In this document: positions 33,682-41,706 of the stretch, one piece after another
Layout of the letters: each line of letters begins with the position of its first letter
Numbering within the stretch: the stretch's first letter is position 1
DNA from: Paraconexibacter sp040581415
GTDB lineage: Bacteria; Actinomycetota; Thermoleophilia; Solirubrobacterales; Solirubrobacteraceae
Reading direction: 5' to 3'
Assembly: GCF_040581415.1 (NCBI RefSeq)
Contig: NZ_CP114014.1
Location: 2,666,001 to 2,730,000, forward strand
Length of the DNA stretch: 64,000 nucleotides
Program-made: the position numbers and the translations under genes
The notes under the pieces: generated by a model
The model's input: the letters and a program-made list of their open reading frames with translations, nothing else
What the model was told of the DNA's origin: nothing
Databases searched by the model: none

Positions 33682-34934
33682 GCGGCCAACGCCTTGTCGA
33701 ACACCGACTCGTCGGTCCCGATGCCCACGATCGACATCCGCTCGGGCGCGTAGAGCTCGCGGGCGAGCCCCAGGACGTCGTCGAGCGTGACCGCGTCGAT
33801 CTTCTCCTCGAGCTCGTCGACGCTCAGCAGCGGCATGTCGCTCAGGAGCGAGGAGCCCAGCCGGTTCATGCGGGCGACCGTCGATTCCAGCGACAGCAGG
33901 ATGCGGCCCTTGACGTTGTCCTTCGAGCGCTCGAGCTCGTCGGCGGCGATGCCGTCCTGCCGCAGCTTCTCGAGCTCGACGCGGACCACGTCCATCGCCG
34001 TCTTGACGTTGTCCGGGCGGGTGCCGACGTACAGGCCGACCTGGCCCGTGTCGGCGTACTGCGCGGCGAACGAGTAGACCGCGTAGGCCAGGCCCCGCTT
34101 CTCGCGGATCTCCACGAACAGCCGGGAGGACGACGTCCCGCCGAGCACGTTGTCGAGGATCCGCAGCGCGAAGCGCCGCTCGTCGCCGCGGGCGAGGCCG
34201 GGAGCGCCGAGGCACACGTGGTACTGCTCGGTCTCCTTCTTCAGGAACTGCGTGCGGGCCTCGAGCTGCACGGGCGTCGCGACGTGCGGGATCTTCGGGC
34301 TCGCTGCCGGCGACGAGTCGCGCACCATCGCGACGAGCGCGTCGTGGTCGACCGAGCCGGCGGCCGCGACGACGACGTTGCCGGGGACGTAGCGCTTGCC
34401 GTGGAACGCGGCGAGCCCGGCCGCCGGGGTGCCGGCGACCACGTCGGCGCGGCCGATGATCGCCCGGCCCAGCGGGTGGTCGCCGAAGACCGCGGTGCCG
34501 AGGACGTCGAAGACCTTGTCCTGCGGGTCGTCCTCGTACATCGCGATCTCTTCCAGGACGATCTCGCGCTCGGCGCTGAGGTCCTCGTCCGCGAACTTCG
34601 GGCGCCAGACCATGTCGGCGATGACGTCGAACGCCCGCTCGAGGTGGTTGTCCAGCACGCGGGTGTAGACCGACGTGGACTCCTTGCCCGTGCCGGCGTT
34701 CAGCTCGGCGCCCATCGCGTCGAAGATCTGGTCGATCTCGAGCGACTCGAAGCGCGGGGTCCCGCGGAAGAGCATGTGCTCGATGAGGTGGGACAGTCCC
34801 GCCTCCTCGTGCGTCTCCGCGGTGGAGCCCACCCCGATGAAGACCCCGAGGGCCGCGGACCGCACGGAGGGCATGACCTCCGTGACGATCCGCAGCCCCG
34901 AGTCCAGCTCGGTGATGCGGTGCTCTGAGAGCAC
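33678..34934 (-). CDS. M16 family zinc metallopeptidase (processing-peptidase-like)
   Basis: A 418-residue pitrilysin-family protein. The inverted zinc motif HxxEH is in LSHLIEHMLFRGT (near residues 49-53), with the distal glutamate in ERAFDVIADM or the following VLEEIAMYEDDP region. The second, inactive-type domain carries the Arg-Tyr pair region REKRGLAYAVYSFAA. Such proteins (YmxG/PepR type) are cytoplasmic and almost always sit directly after pnp, as here (8-bp gap). Their substrates are poorly known. Confidence 0.92.
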   Translation of the reverse strand: MLSEHRITELDSGLRIVTEVMPSVRSAALGVFIGVGSTAETHEEAGLSHLIEHMLFRGTPRFESLEIDQIFDAMGAELNAGTGKESTSVYTRVLDNHLERAFDVIADMVWRPKFADEDLSAEREIVLEEIAMYEDDPQDKVFDVLGTAVFGDHPLGRAIIGRADVVAGTPAAGLAAFHGKRYVPGNVVVAAAGSVDHDALVAMVRDSSPAASPKIPHVATPVQLEARTQFLKKETEQYHVCLGAPGLARGDERRFALRILDNVLGGTSSSRLFVEIREKRGLAYAVYSFAAQYADTGQVGLYVGTRPDNVKTAMDVVRVELEKLRQDGIAADELERSKDNVKGRILLSLESTVARMNRLGSSLLSDMPLLSVDELEEKIDAVTLDDVLGLARELYAPERMSIVGIGTDESVFDKALAA

Positions 34935-34942
34935 GTCAGGTA

Positions 34943-37237
34943 CTACGCGTCGTCGCCGCCGGAGCGGTGCCGCGGGCGACCGGAGCCGCGCGGGCCACGG
35001 TCACGGTCGCGGCCGCCGCCACCCTCGCGCGGGCCGCGGGGCCCGCGGGGACCGCGATCGCCGCCGCCCCCACCGCCGCCGCCACCGGAGCCGACGTTCG
35101 CCAGCTCCTCGACGGTCTTGCCCGCGACGTCCGGGTCGTCCGCCATGCGCAGGCCGATGCGGCCACGCTCGCGGTCGACCTCGACCACGCGCACGTCGAT
35201 CTCGTCGCCGCGGTTGATGACCTCTTCCACCGTGTCGACGCGCTTGCCGGGCGACACGTTGGAGATATGCAGCAGGCCGTCGGTGCCCTTGGCGAGCTCG
35301 ACGAACGCGCCGAACGTCGTGGTCTTGACGACCTTGGCGCCGACGAACGAGTCGCCGACCTCGACCTCCTTCATCATCGAGCGGATCCGCTCGGTGAGGG
35401 CGTCGGCGAGCGCGCCGTTGGCCGAGTAGATGAGGACCTGACCGTCGTCGTTGACGTCGATCTGCGACTCGAACTCCTCGCACAGGCCGCGGATGGTCTC
35501 GCCGCCCTTGCCGATGAGCAGGCCGATCTGCGACTGGTCGATCTTGATCTTGGAGATGCGGGGAGCGTGCTGCGAGAGCTCCTCGTTCGGCGCCGCGATG
35601 ACGTCGTGCATCTGGCCGAGGATGTCCAGGCGAGCGGCCTTGGCCTGCTCGAGGGCGTCCTTCATGATCTCGAACGTCACGCCCGTGATCTTGATGTCCA
35701 TCTGCAGGGCGGTGATGCCCTCGGCGGTGCCGGCGACCTTGAAGTCCATGTCGCCGAGGTGGTCCTCGACGCCGGCGATGTCGGTGAGCACGACGTAGTC
35801 GTCGCCCTCCTTGATCAGGCCCATGGCGATGCCGGCGACGGGCGCCGCGATCGGCACGCCGGCCTGCATCAGCGACAGCGACGAACCGCAGACCGACGCC
35901 ATCGACGACGAGCCGTTGGACTCGAAGATGTCGGAGACGACGCGCACGGTGTACGGGAAGTCCTCGATCGACGGGATGACCGGAACGAGCGCGCGCTCGG
36001 CCAGGGCGCCGTGGCCGATGTCGCGGCGCTTGGGGCCGCGCATGAAGCCGGCCTCACCCACCGAGAACGGCGGGAAGTTGTAGTGGTGCCAGTAGTACTT
36101 CTTGGTCTCCAGGCCGAGGGTGTCCAGGCGCATCTCCTCCTTGAGCGTGCCGAGGGCGGCGACGCTGAAGGCCTGGGTCTCGCCGCGCGTGAACAGCGCG
36201 GAGCCGTGGGTGCGTGGGGCGACGCCGACCTCGATGTTGATCGGGCGGATCTGCGTCTCGCCGCGGCCGTCCGGGCGCTGCTTCTTCACCGCGATGCGCT
36301 CGCGGATGATCTGCTTCTCGACCGCGTTGAACGCCTTCGCGGCGGCGGCCTTCTTGTCGCCGTAGTCCTCGGCCTCGGCGTCGCCGGCGTACTGCGCGAC
36401 GACCTCGTCCTTGACCGCGTCGATCGCGGCGTAGAGCTCGAGCTTGTCCGTGTTGGACGTCGCCGTGTCGAGGGCGGAGCCGTGCGACTTGGTGATCTGC
36501 GCGACGAGGTCCTCGTCGACGAGGCCGGCCGTCGAGACCTCCATCTTCGGCTTGCCAACCTTCTTGGCGAGCTCGTGCTGCGCGGCGCACAGCTTCTTGA
36601 TGGCGTCGTGCGCGATGTCGAGCGCGTCGAGGATCTCGGCCTCGGACACGATGTTCGCGCCGCACTCGACCATCAGGATGGCCTCTTCGGTGCCGGCGAC
36701 GATGAGGTCCATGTCGCAGCCCTCGAGGAGGTCCTCCTCCTTCGGGTTGACGACGAAGTTGCCGTCGACCTTGCCGATGCGGACCGCGCCGACCGGCTGC
36801 GGCAGCGGGACCGGCGAGATCATCAGCGCCGCAGAGGCGCCGTTCATCGCGAGGATGTCGTACGGGTGCTCGTGGTCGACGCTCAGCGTCGTGGTCACGA
36901 GGTGGGTGTCGAAACGCCAGTTCTTCGGCAGCAGCGGGCGGATCGGACGGTCGATCATGCGGGCGGTGAGGGTGCCCTTCTCGCCGGAGCGGCCCTCGCG
37001 CTTGAAGAACGAGCCGGGGATCTTGCCGGCGGCGTACATGCGCTCTTCGACGTCGACGGTGAGCGGCAGGAAGTCGATGTCCTTCAGGCGGCCGACCGTC
37101 GCGGTCGACAGGATCATCGTCTCACCCTGGGTGACGACGACGGCGCCGGAGGCCTGGCGGGCCATGCGCCCCGTCTCGAAGCTGATCTCCGAGCCGGCGA
37201 TCTCGACGGTGACCGTGGTCACGGCGTCATTACTCAT
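34943..37237 (-). CDS. pnp: Polyribonucleotide nucleotidyltransferase
   Basis: A 764-residue PNPase: two RNase PH-like domains (residues about 10-150 and 325-555) separated by an all-helical linker. The KH domain (ISKIKIDQSQIGLLIGKGG) is near 565-625 and the S1 domain (VGDSFVGAKVVKTTTFGAFVEL) near 630-700. A low-complexity Gly/Arg/Asp tail of about 50 residues has GPRGPRGPR repeats. It phosphorolyses RNA from the 3' end and would cooperate with the RNase J encoded at 26078-27745. ATG 37237 has an AAGGGA Shine-Dalgarno 8 nt upstream. It is separate from rpsO, which lies in another operon. Confidence 0.97.
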   Translation of the reverse strand: MSNDAVTTVTVEIAGSEISFETGRMARQASGAVVVTQGETMILSTATVGRLKDIDFLPLTVDVEERMYAAGKIPGSFFKREGRSGEKGTLTARMIDRPIRPLLPKNWRFDTHLVTTTLSVDHEHPYDILAMNGASAALMISPVPLPQPVGAVRIGKVDGNFVVNPKEEDLLEGCDMDLIVAGTEEAILMVECGANIVSEAEILDALDIAHDAIKKLCAAQHELAKKVGKPKMEVSTAGLVDEDLVAQITKSHGSALDTATSNTDKLELYAAIDAVKDEVVAQYAGDAEAEDYGDKKAAAAKAFNAVEKQIIRERIAVKKQRPDGRGETQIRPINIEVGVAPRTHGSALFTRGETQAFSVAALGTLKEEMRLDTLGLETKKYYWHHYNFPPFSVGEAGFMRGPKRRDIGHGALAERALVPVIPSIEDFPYTVRVVSDIFESNGSSSMASVCGSSLSLMQAGVPIAAPVAGIAMGLIKEGDDYVVLTDIAGVEDHLGDMDFKVAGTAEGITALQMDIKITGVTFEIMKDALEQAKAARLDILGQMHDVIAAPNEELSQHAPRISKIKIDQSQIGLLIGKGGETIRGLCEEFESQIDVNDDGQVLIYSANGALADALTERIRSMMKEVEVGDSFVGAKVVKTTTFGAFVELAKGTDGLLHISNVSPGKRVDTVEEVINRGDEIDVRVVEVDRERGRIGLRMADDPDVAGKTVEELANVGSGGGGGGGGGDRGPRGPRGPREGGGGRDRDRGPRGSGRPRHRSGGDDA

Positions 37238-37305
37238 ATGTAGTCCCTTCGTGCACGCCCGGATGGCATGCGTTGATGCTTCTCGTATCGGAAGTGGGCC
37301 AGAGT

Positions 37306-37842
37306 CTACCGACTTGCCGGATGGCCTGGCCCGGTGGTCCAGCGCGCCACAGTGGCCATATCGGGCGGGCCGGGATGGATCTCGGAGAGTCCGTCGCCGA
37401 CGAAGAACGTGGGCGTCACGGTGACGCCGGCGCGCAGTCCGCTGGTCACGTCGTGCCGCACGCGGGCCAGCGCCGTGTCGTCCCGCCGGTCGGCGTCGAA
37501 GCGCTCCACGTCGATGCCCAGCTCCGGGCAGCGCGCCCACAGGTGCGGGTCGTCGGTGCGTCCCGGGTCGGCGTAGATCGACTCCGCGAACGGCCAGAAC
37601 CGGTCCTGACGAGCGGCGGCCTCGGCCGCGCAGGCCAGCGCGACCGCTCGCGGGTGCTTCGCCTTCAGCGCGAGGTGGCGGAAGACGATGCGCAGCGGTG
37701 CCCCCGCGAGCCGGGACCACGCGAGCGCGCAGCGCGGGCAGGTGAAGTCGGCGTAGACGACGAGGAGCGGGGCGCCCTCCGGGCCGCGGACATGATCCTC
37801 GGGACGGGGCGCCGGGACAGGTGCGCTGCGCAGGTCCGTCAT
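37306..37842 (-). CDS. DsbA-family thioredoxin-fold protein
   Basis: A 178-residue thioredoxin-like protein with a C35-P-R-C38 active site (YADFTCPRCALAW), a helical insertion (ALACAAEAAARQDRFWPFAES), and the cis-proline segment VTVTPTFFVGDG. No signal peptide is visible, so it is cytoplasmic or exported by another path. This pattern resembles the Thioredoxin_4/NhaA-associated DsbA group. It is 34 bp from a divergent SRPBCC gene, and TACGCT lies exactly 7 nt before the ATG. Confidence 0.8.
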   Translation of the reverse strand: MTDLRSAPVPAPRPEDHVRGPEGAPLLVVYADFTCPRCALAWSRLAGAPLRIVFRHLALKAKHPRAVALACAAEAAARQDRFWPFAESIYADPGRTDDPHLWARCPELGIDVERFDADRRDDTALARVRHDVTSGLRAGVTVTPTFFVGDGLSEIHPGPPDMATVARWTTGPGHPASR

Positions 37843-37876
37843 CCAGTGCAGCGTAGTGCGACGTACCTTCAGCACG
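37843..37876. promoter_or_regulatory. 34-bp divergent leaderless promoter pair
   Basis: On the minus strand TACGCT (37855-37850) stands 7 nt before the DsbA-like ATG at 37842. On the plus strand TACCTT (37864-37869) stands 7 nt before the SRPBCC ATG at 37877. With only 34 bp between start codons, each -35 region must fall in or next to the opposite gene's first codons, so the promoters should compete. Confidence 0.5.
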
Positions 37877-38368
37877 ATGCGCATCCACACCCTCCACCGC
37901 GAGCAACTCCTGGACGGCACGCCCGAGGAGGTCTTCCCCTTCTTCGCCGACGCCTTCAACCTCGAGGCGCTGACGCCGCCGCTGCTGAAGTTCCGCGTCG
38001 TCACCCCCCGGCCGATCGAGCTCTACGCCGGCGCGCTGATCCAGTACGCGCTGAAGCTGCGCGGCGTCCCGGTCTCGTGGCTCACGAGCATCCAGCGCTG
38101 GGACCCGCCCCACGCGTTCGTCGACACCCAGATCAAGGGGCCGTACGCGCTGTGGCACCACACCCACACGTTCGAGCCGACCGCCGACGGCTCGGGCACG
38201 CTGATGAAGGACACGGTCCGCTACGGCATCGCCTTCGGCCCGATCGGGGACCTCGTGCACGCGCTGTTCGTCAAGAAGGACGTGGAGGGGATCTTCGACT
38301 TCCGCGCGGTGGAGATCCCGCGGCTCCTGGCGGACTTCCGCGCGGCGCAGGCCACGCCCGCGACCTGA
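37877..38368 (+). CDS. SRPBCC family protein (cell-division-inhibitor SulA-like/YfcH N-terminal type)
   Basis: A 163-residue helix-grip protein. It opens with HTLHREQLLDGTPEEVFPFFADAFNLEALTPPLLKF, the arrangement typical of 'ligand-binding SRPBCC' proteins that occur alone or fused to SDR epimerases. VPVSWLTSIQRWDPPHAFVDTQ, GPYALWHHTHTFEP and GSGTLMKDTVRY supply the strands, and a final helix ends at LLADFRAAQ. The ligand and function are unknown. ATG 37877 was chosen over a GTG at 37856 because a -10-like hexamer lies 7 nt upstream and the family starts here. Confidence 0.8.
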   Translation: MRIHTLHREQLLDGTPEEVFPFFADAFNLEALTPPLLKFRVVTPRPIELYAGALIQYALKLRGVPVSWLTSIQRWDPPHAFVDTQIKGPYALWHHTHTFEPTADGSGTLMKDTVRYGIAFGPIGDLVHALFVKKDVEGIFDFRAVEIPRLLADFRAAQATPAT

Positions 38369-38381
38369 GCGCCCGGTACCC

Positions 38382-38414
38382 GAACGAAGCGGTTGCTCAG
38401 CAACCGCTTCGTTC
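38382..38414. terminator. Perfect 16-bp hairpin between convergent genes
   Basis: GAACGAAGCGGTTGCT (38382-38397) and AGCAACCGCTTCGTTC (38399-38414) are perfectly complementary around a single C; in RNA the closing pairs would open to a 3-5-nt loop. It sits between the convergent SRPBCC and peroxiredoxin genes and should end transcripts from both sides. No U-tract. Confidence 0.8.
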
Positions 38415-38419
38415 CGCTG

Positions 38420-38872
38420 TCAGAGGTTGTCGAACAGCAGGTTGACGCCCGGGAGGTCGCCCGGGGAGTCCGCCAGGTGCGACCAGGTGACGGTCTTGTC
38501 CGGGCCGACGATCACGAGCGCGCGGTTCGACATGCCCGCCGGGTCGAAGTAGGCGCCGAAGGCCTTCGACGTCGCGCCCTTCGGCTCGAAGTCGGAGAGC
38601 TGCTCGATCGACACGCCGAGCTTCTCCTTGAACGCCGTCTGCGACCAGGTGGCGTCGGTGGAGACCCCGTAGACGACCGCGCCCTTGGCCTTCAGCTCGT
38701 CGATGACCTCGTCGTAGATCTGGAACTGGTCGGTGCAGACCGGGCTGAACGCGAACGGGTAGAACACGAGGACGGTCGTCTTCCCCTCCAGGTCGGCGGG
38801 GGTGAAGTCCTCGCCGTCCCCCGTCTTCAGGACGAAGTCGGGGACAGGGGTTCCGGGAGCGATGACGGCCAT
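38420..38872 (-). CDS. AhpE-type peroxiredoxin
   Basis: A 150-residue thioredoxin-fold peroxidase. The peroxidatic cysteine is C46 in FYPFAFSPVCTDQ (P-x3-S-x2-C in place of the more usual P-x3-T-x2-C). VVYGVSTDATWSQTAFKEKLG and NRALVIVGPDKTVTW are family segments. No resolving cysteine is present elsewhere, consistent with the one-Cys AhpE/actinobacterial group that is recycled by a small thiol or mycoredoxin. It lies 9 bp after the HAD gene stop, with TAGGGT 6 nt before its ATG, so it may also have its own promoter. Confidence 0.9.
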   Translation of the reverse strand: MAVIAPGTPVPDFVLKTGDGEDFTPADLEGKTTVLVFYPFAFSPVCTDQFQIYDEVIDELKAKGAVVYGVSTDATWSQTAFKEKLGVSIEQLSDFEPKGATSKAFGAYFDPAGMSNRALVIVGPDKTVTWSHLADSPGDLPGVNLLFDNL

Positions 38873-38881
38873 ACCGCCACC

Positions 38882-39604
38882 CTAGACGTTGGCCCCGGTG
38901 AGCCCCAGCGCCGCGAGCGCCGCGTGGGCGTCGTCCGCCACCAGCGCCCCCGCCGGCAGCTCCTGCAGGCCATCCGGCAGCGGACGGACCAGCACCGCCG
39001 CGGCGAAGCCCGCGTCGAGCGCGCCGTGGATGTCGTTGCGCACGCTGTCGCCGACCATCGCCAGCTCGCCCGGGTCAAGTCCGAGCGCCGACGCCACCGC
39101 CGCGAAGGGCACCTTCGACGGCTTCGGCGCACCGGCGGCCTCCGACGTCACGAAGGCGTCGGGGGCGGTCGCGAGCCCCAGCATGGCGAGCTTCGCGCGC
39201 TGGCCGGCCTCCTCGCCGTTCGTCAGGACGCCGATGCGCAGACCGGCGGCACGGGTGGCACGCAGCGCCGCCTCGGCGTTCGGGCCCGCCCAGACCTCGC
39301 GCTCGAAGCGCTTCTTGTGGCGGACGTACGTGTCGATCAGCTCGTCCGACGGCGCGATGCCCCACGGCTCCAGCGCGTGCGTCAGGCGCGCCCGCTGGAA
39401 CGCGGCGAGGTCGAAACGACGGTGGAGCAGGTCCTCGTAGAAGCGCTCGAGGTTGCCGCGGTGGCGGACCGTCAGCAGGTCGGGTTCCACCTCGGGATGC
39501 GCAGCGACGATCGACGCACACGCCTCGGCCCAGATCTCGATCTCGAGTCCGCGGTGATCGGTGAGCGTGTCGTCCAGATCGAAGACGACGCCGCGGATGC
39601 GCAT
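38882..39604 (-). CDS. HAD-superfamily hydrolase
   Basis: A 240-residue haloacid-dehalogenase-like phosphatase with all four motifs: nucleophile DLDDTLTD (motif I), LTNGE (motif II), the lysine in GAPKPSKVPF (motif III) and MVGDSVRNDIHGA (motif IV). A helical cap occupies about residues 18-95. It is closest in pattern to the YjjG/pyrimidine-5'-nucleotidase and 2-haloacid-dehalogenase-like groups, but the substrate cannot be read from sequence. It follows rpsO by 36 bp and precedes the peroxiredoxin gene. Confidence 0.85.
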   Translation of the reverse strand: MRIRGVVFDLDDTLTDHRGLEIEIWAEACASIVAAHPEVEPDLLTVRHRGNLERFYEDLLHRRFDLAAFQRARLTHALEPWGIAPSDELIDTYVRHKKRFEREVWAGPNAEAALRATRAAGLRIGVLTNGEEAGQRAKLAMLGLATAPDAFVTSEAAGAPKPSKVPFAAVASALGLDPGELAMVGDSVRNDIHGALDAGFAAAVLVRPLPDGLQELPAGALVADDAHAALAALGLTGANV

Positions 39605-39640
39605 GCCGGAACGGATCCGGGCGCTGCTCCGCGGATCCGG

Positions 39641-39913
39641 CTACTTGCGGAGGCCGAGCTCCTTGATGAGCGCGCGGTAGCCCTCGAGGTTCGACTTCTC
39701 GTAGTAGCGCAGGAGGCGGCGACGCTGGCCGACGAGCATCAGGAGGCCACGACGGGAGTGGTGGTCCTTCTTGTTCGAGCGCAGGTGCTCGGTGAGGTCG
39801 TTGATGCGTGCCGTCAGCAGCGCGACCTGGACGCGGGTGTTCCCCGTGTCCTTCGGGTTCTCCCCGAACTGGGTGATGATCTCTTGCTTGCGCTCTGCGG
39901 AAAGGGTGCTCAT
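39641..39913 (-). CDS. rpsO: 30S ribosomal protein S15
   Basis: A 90-residue S15, the normal length. The segments NPKDTGNTRVQVALLTARINDLTEHL, KKDHHSRRGLLMLVGQRRRLLRYY and the C-terminal YRALIKELGLRK are characteristic; S15 binds 16S rRNA central domain early in 30S assembly. Its ATG overlaps the ribF stop (ATGA), making it the last core gene of the rimP-to-rpsO operon. In many bacteria pnp follows rpsO directly; here pnp lies apart, across the HAD-AhpE-DsbA segment. Confidence 0.98.
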   Translation of the reverse strand: MSTLSAERKQEIITQFGENPKDTGNTRVQVALLTARINDLTEHLRSNKKDHHSRRGLLMLVGQRRRLLRYYEKSNLEGYRALIKELGLRK

Positions 39914-40812
39914 GGGCGACGTGGAAGGCTAGCAAAGGCCCTGGTGTCTTCGACGTCTCGTGCCATCTGGGCAAGCAGCGCGTCGACGCTCTCGAAGCGC
40001 TTCTCGCCGCGTAGGCGCTTGAGGAACTCGATCCGCAGCGGCTGGTCGTACAGGTCGCCCGTGAAGTCCAGCAGGAACGCCTCGATCAGGACGCCGAGGC
40101 CGGTCTGGAACTGCGGCCGCACGCCGATCGAGGTCGCGGCGGCGTGCCAGGCGCCGTCGGCGGTCCGTGCGTACGACGCGTAGACGCCGTGGGCGGGCGT
40201 CACGTACGCGTCGTCGGGGACGAGGTTCGCGGTCGGGAAGTTCAGCGTCCGCCCCCGCTCCTCGCCGTGCGTGACGGGTCCGTCGACGGCGAAGGTGTAG
40301 CCCAGCAGCGTGTCGGCGTACTCGACGGCCCCGCCCATGATCAGGCCGCGGATGTGGCTCGAGCTGATGACCTCGGCGTCGGCTTCCAGCAGCGGGATCT
40401 CGCGGGTCTGGAAGCGCGAGTCGGCCCGCAGCAGGTCCGGGCTGCCGACCGCCTTGTGCCCGAAGCGGAAGTTCTCCCCCACCGCGACGTCGGTCGCGCC
40501 GAGCTTCCCGACGAGGATCTCGTCGATGAACTCCTGCGCCGTCTGGGCGGCGAAGGCGGCGTCGAACGGGATCACGACGAGCTCCTTGACGCCGAGGTCG
40601 CCGACCAGCTCGGCCTTACGCTGCAGCGTCGTCAGGAGCTTCGGTACGGCGCCGGGCGAGATCACCGACACGGGATGCGGTGAGAAGGTCAGGACGGTGT
40701 CCGACCCCTCGATCACCGCGCGGTGGCCGCGGTGCACGCCGTCGAAGCTGCCGACCGCGACGCGCCGGGGGCGCGGCGTGACCTGCTCGATGGGGACGAT
40801 CGTCGCGGTCAT
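39910..40812 (-). CDS. ribF: Bifunctional riboflavin kinase/FAD synthetase
   Basis: A 300-residue enzyme making FMN and FAD from riboflavin and ATP. The N-terminal adenylyltransferase domain has the nucleotidyl-transfer motif VGSFDGVHRGHRAV, VGENFRFGHKAVG and the ISSSHIRG signature. The C-terminal kinase domain has HGEERGRTLNFPTANL, HGVYAS and IEAFLLDFTGDLYDQPLRIEFLKRLRGEKRF. Its ATG overlaps the truB stop and its stop overlaps the rpsO start, both ATGA. The FAD made here would serve, among others, the oxidoreductase at 9750-11243. Confidence 0.96.
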   Translation of the reverse strand: MTATIVPIEQVTPRPRRVAVGSFDGVHRGHRAVIEGSDTVLTFSPHPVSVISPGAVPKLLTTLQRKAELVGDLGVKELVVIPFDAAFAAQTAQEFIDEILVGKLGATDVAVGENFRFGHKAVGSPDLLRADSRFQTREIPLLEADAEVISSSHIRGLIMGGAVEYADTLLGYTFAVDGPVTHGEERGRTLNFPTANLVPDDAYVTPAHGVYASYARTADGAWHAAATSIGVRPQFQTGLGVLIEAFLLDFTGDLYDQPLRIEFLKRLRGEKRFESVDALLAQMARDVEDTRAFASLPRRP

Positions 40813-41648
40813 CGGTCCCTGAAGCCTACGACGGGCTTGAGCAGGCCGCCCCGCGGCTGCGCCAGCGCGATCGGCCCGTCCGGGTCGCGCAGCAGGACGT
40901 GCCCCTCGCAGAGGTCCTCGACGGGCGCGGGAACGGGCACCGCCACCCCTGACGCGGCACGTGCGGCGGCGCCCGGGTCCAGGTCGACGGACGGCAGGAA
41001 GCGGGCGAGCGCGTCGCCCAGCGGGATGCCGTCCTCCACCGTCGCGTGCTGCGGGCTGTCCTCGACGCGGAACGGCCCGATCGCGGTACGGCGCAGGCTC
41101 GTGCAGTAGGCGTCGCCCAGGTCGGCGATCAGCGACCGCACGTACGTCCCGGAGGAGCACTCGATCGCGAACGCGTCGGCGGGCGGTGCCGGGAGCTCCT
41201 CGAAGCGGTGGACGGTCACCTCGCGCTCGGGCATCTCGACGTCCTCCCCCCGGCGGGCGCGGGCGTACGCGCGCTCGCCGTCGATCTTCACCGCGCTGTA
41301 GGCCGGCGGGCGCTGGCGGACCAGGCCGGTGGGCAGGACGAGCGGCCGCTCCGGGAGGACGCCCGTCTCGGTGATCTCGCCCTCGGTGTCGCCGGTCGAC
41401 GACACCGCGCCGAACCGTGCGGTCGTCGTGTAGGTCTTGCGCAGGCCCATGAACAGCGACTGCGCCTTGGTCGCCCGACCGGTCAGCACGATCAGCAGCC
41501 CGGTCGCGAACGGGTCCAGGGTGCCGGCGTGCCCGACGCGGATGACCCCGGGGCCCTTGCGCGGACCGCCCACGGTCCGCCGGACCGCCGCCACGAGGTC
41601 GTGGGAGGTCTTGCCGGCGGGCTTGTCGATCAGGAGGACGCGGTCCAT
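40809..41648 (-). CDS. truB: tRNA pseudouridine(55) synthase
   Basis: A 279-residue pseudouridine synthase for U55 in the T loop of tRNAs. The N-terminal LLIDKPAGKTSHDLV, the catalytic aspartate in VGHAGTLDPFATGLL, KTYTTTARFGAVSSTGDTEG, and PPAYSAVKIDGERAYARARRGE are diagnostic. A short PUA-like C-terminal domain follows (about 225-279). ATG 41648 was chosen over an upstream in-frame start at 41672. It lies 58 bp after nrnA and overlaps ribF. Confidence 0.96.
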   Translation of the reverse strand: MDRVLLIDKPAGKTSHDLVAAVRRTVGGPRKGPGVIRVGHAGTLDPFATGLLIVLTGRATKAQSLFMGLRKTYTTTARFGAVSSTGDTEGEITETGVLPERPLVLPTGLVRQRPPAYSAVKIDGERAYARARRGEDVEMPEREVTVHRFEELPAPPADAFAIECSSGTYVRSLIADLGDAYCTSLRRTAIGPFRVEDSPQHATVEDGIPLGDALARFLPSVDLDPGAAARAASGVAVPVPAPVEDLCEGHVLLRDPDGPIALAQPRGGLLKPVVGFRDR

Positions 41649-41706
41649 GGAAGAGGTCCCGCGCCTGCCCACCCCTGGGGCGCGGCAGGGCGCGGTGAGC
41701 GGTCGG

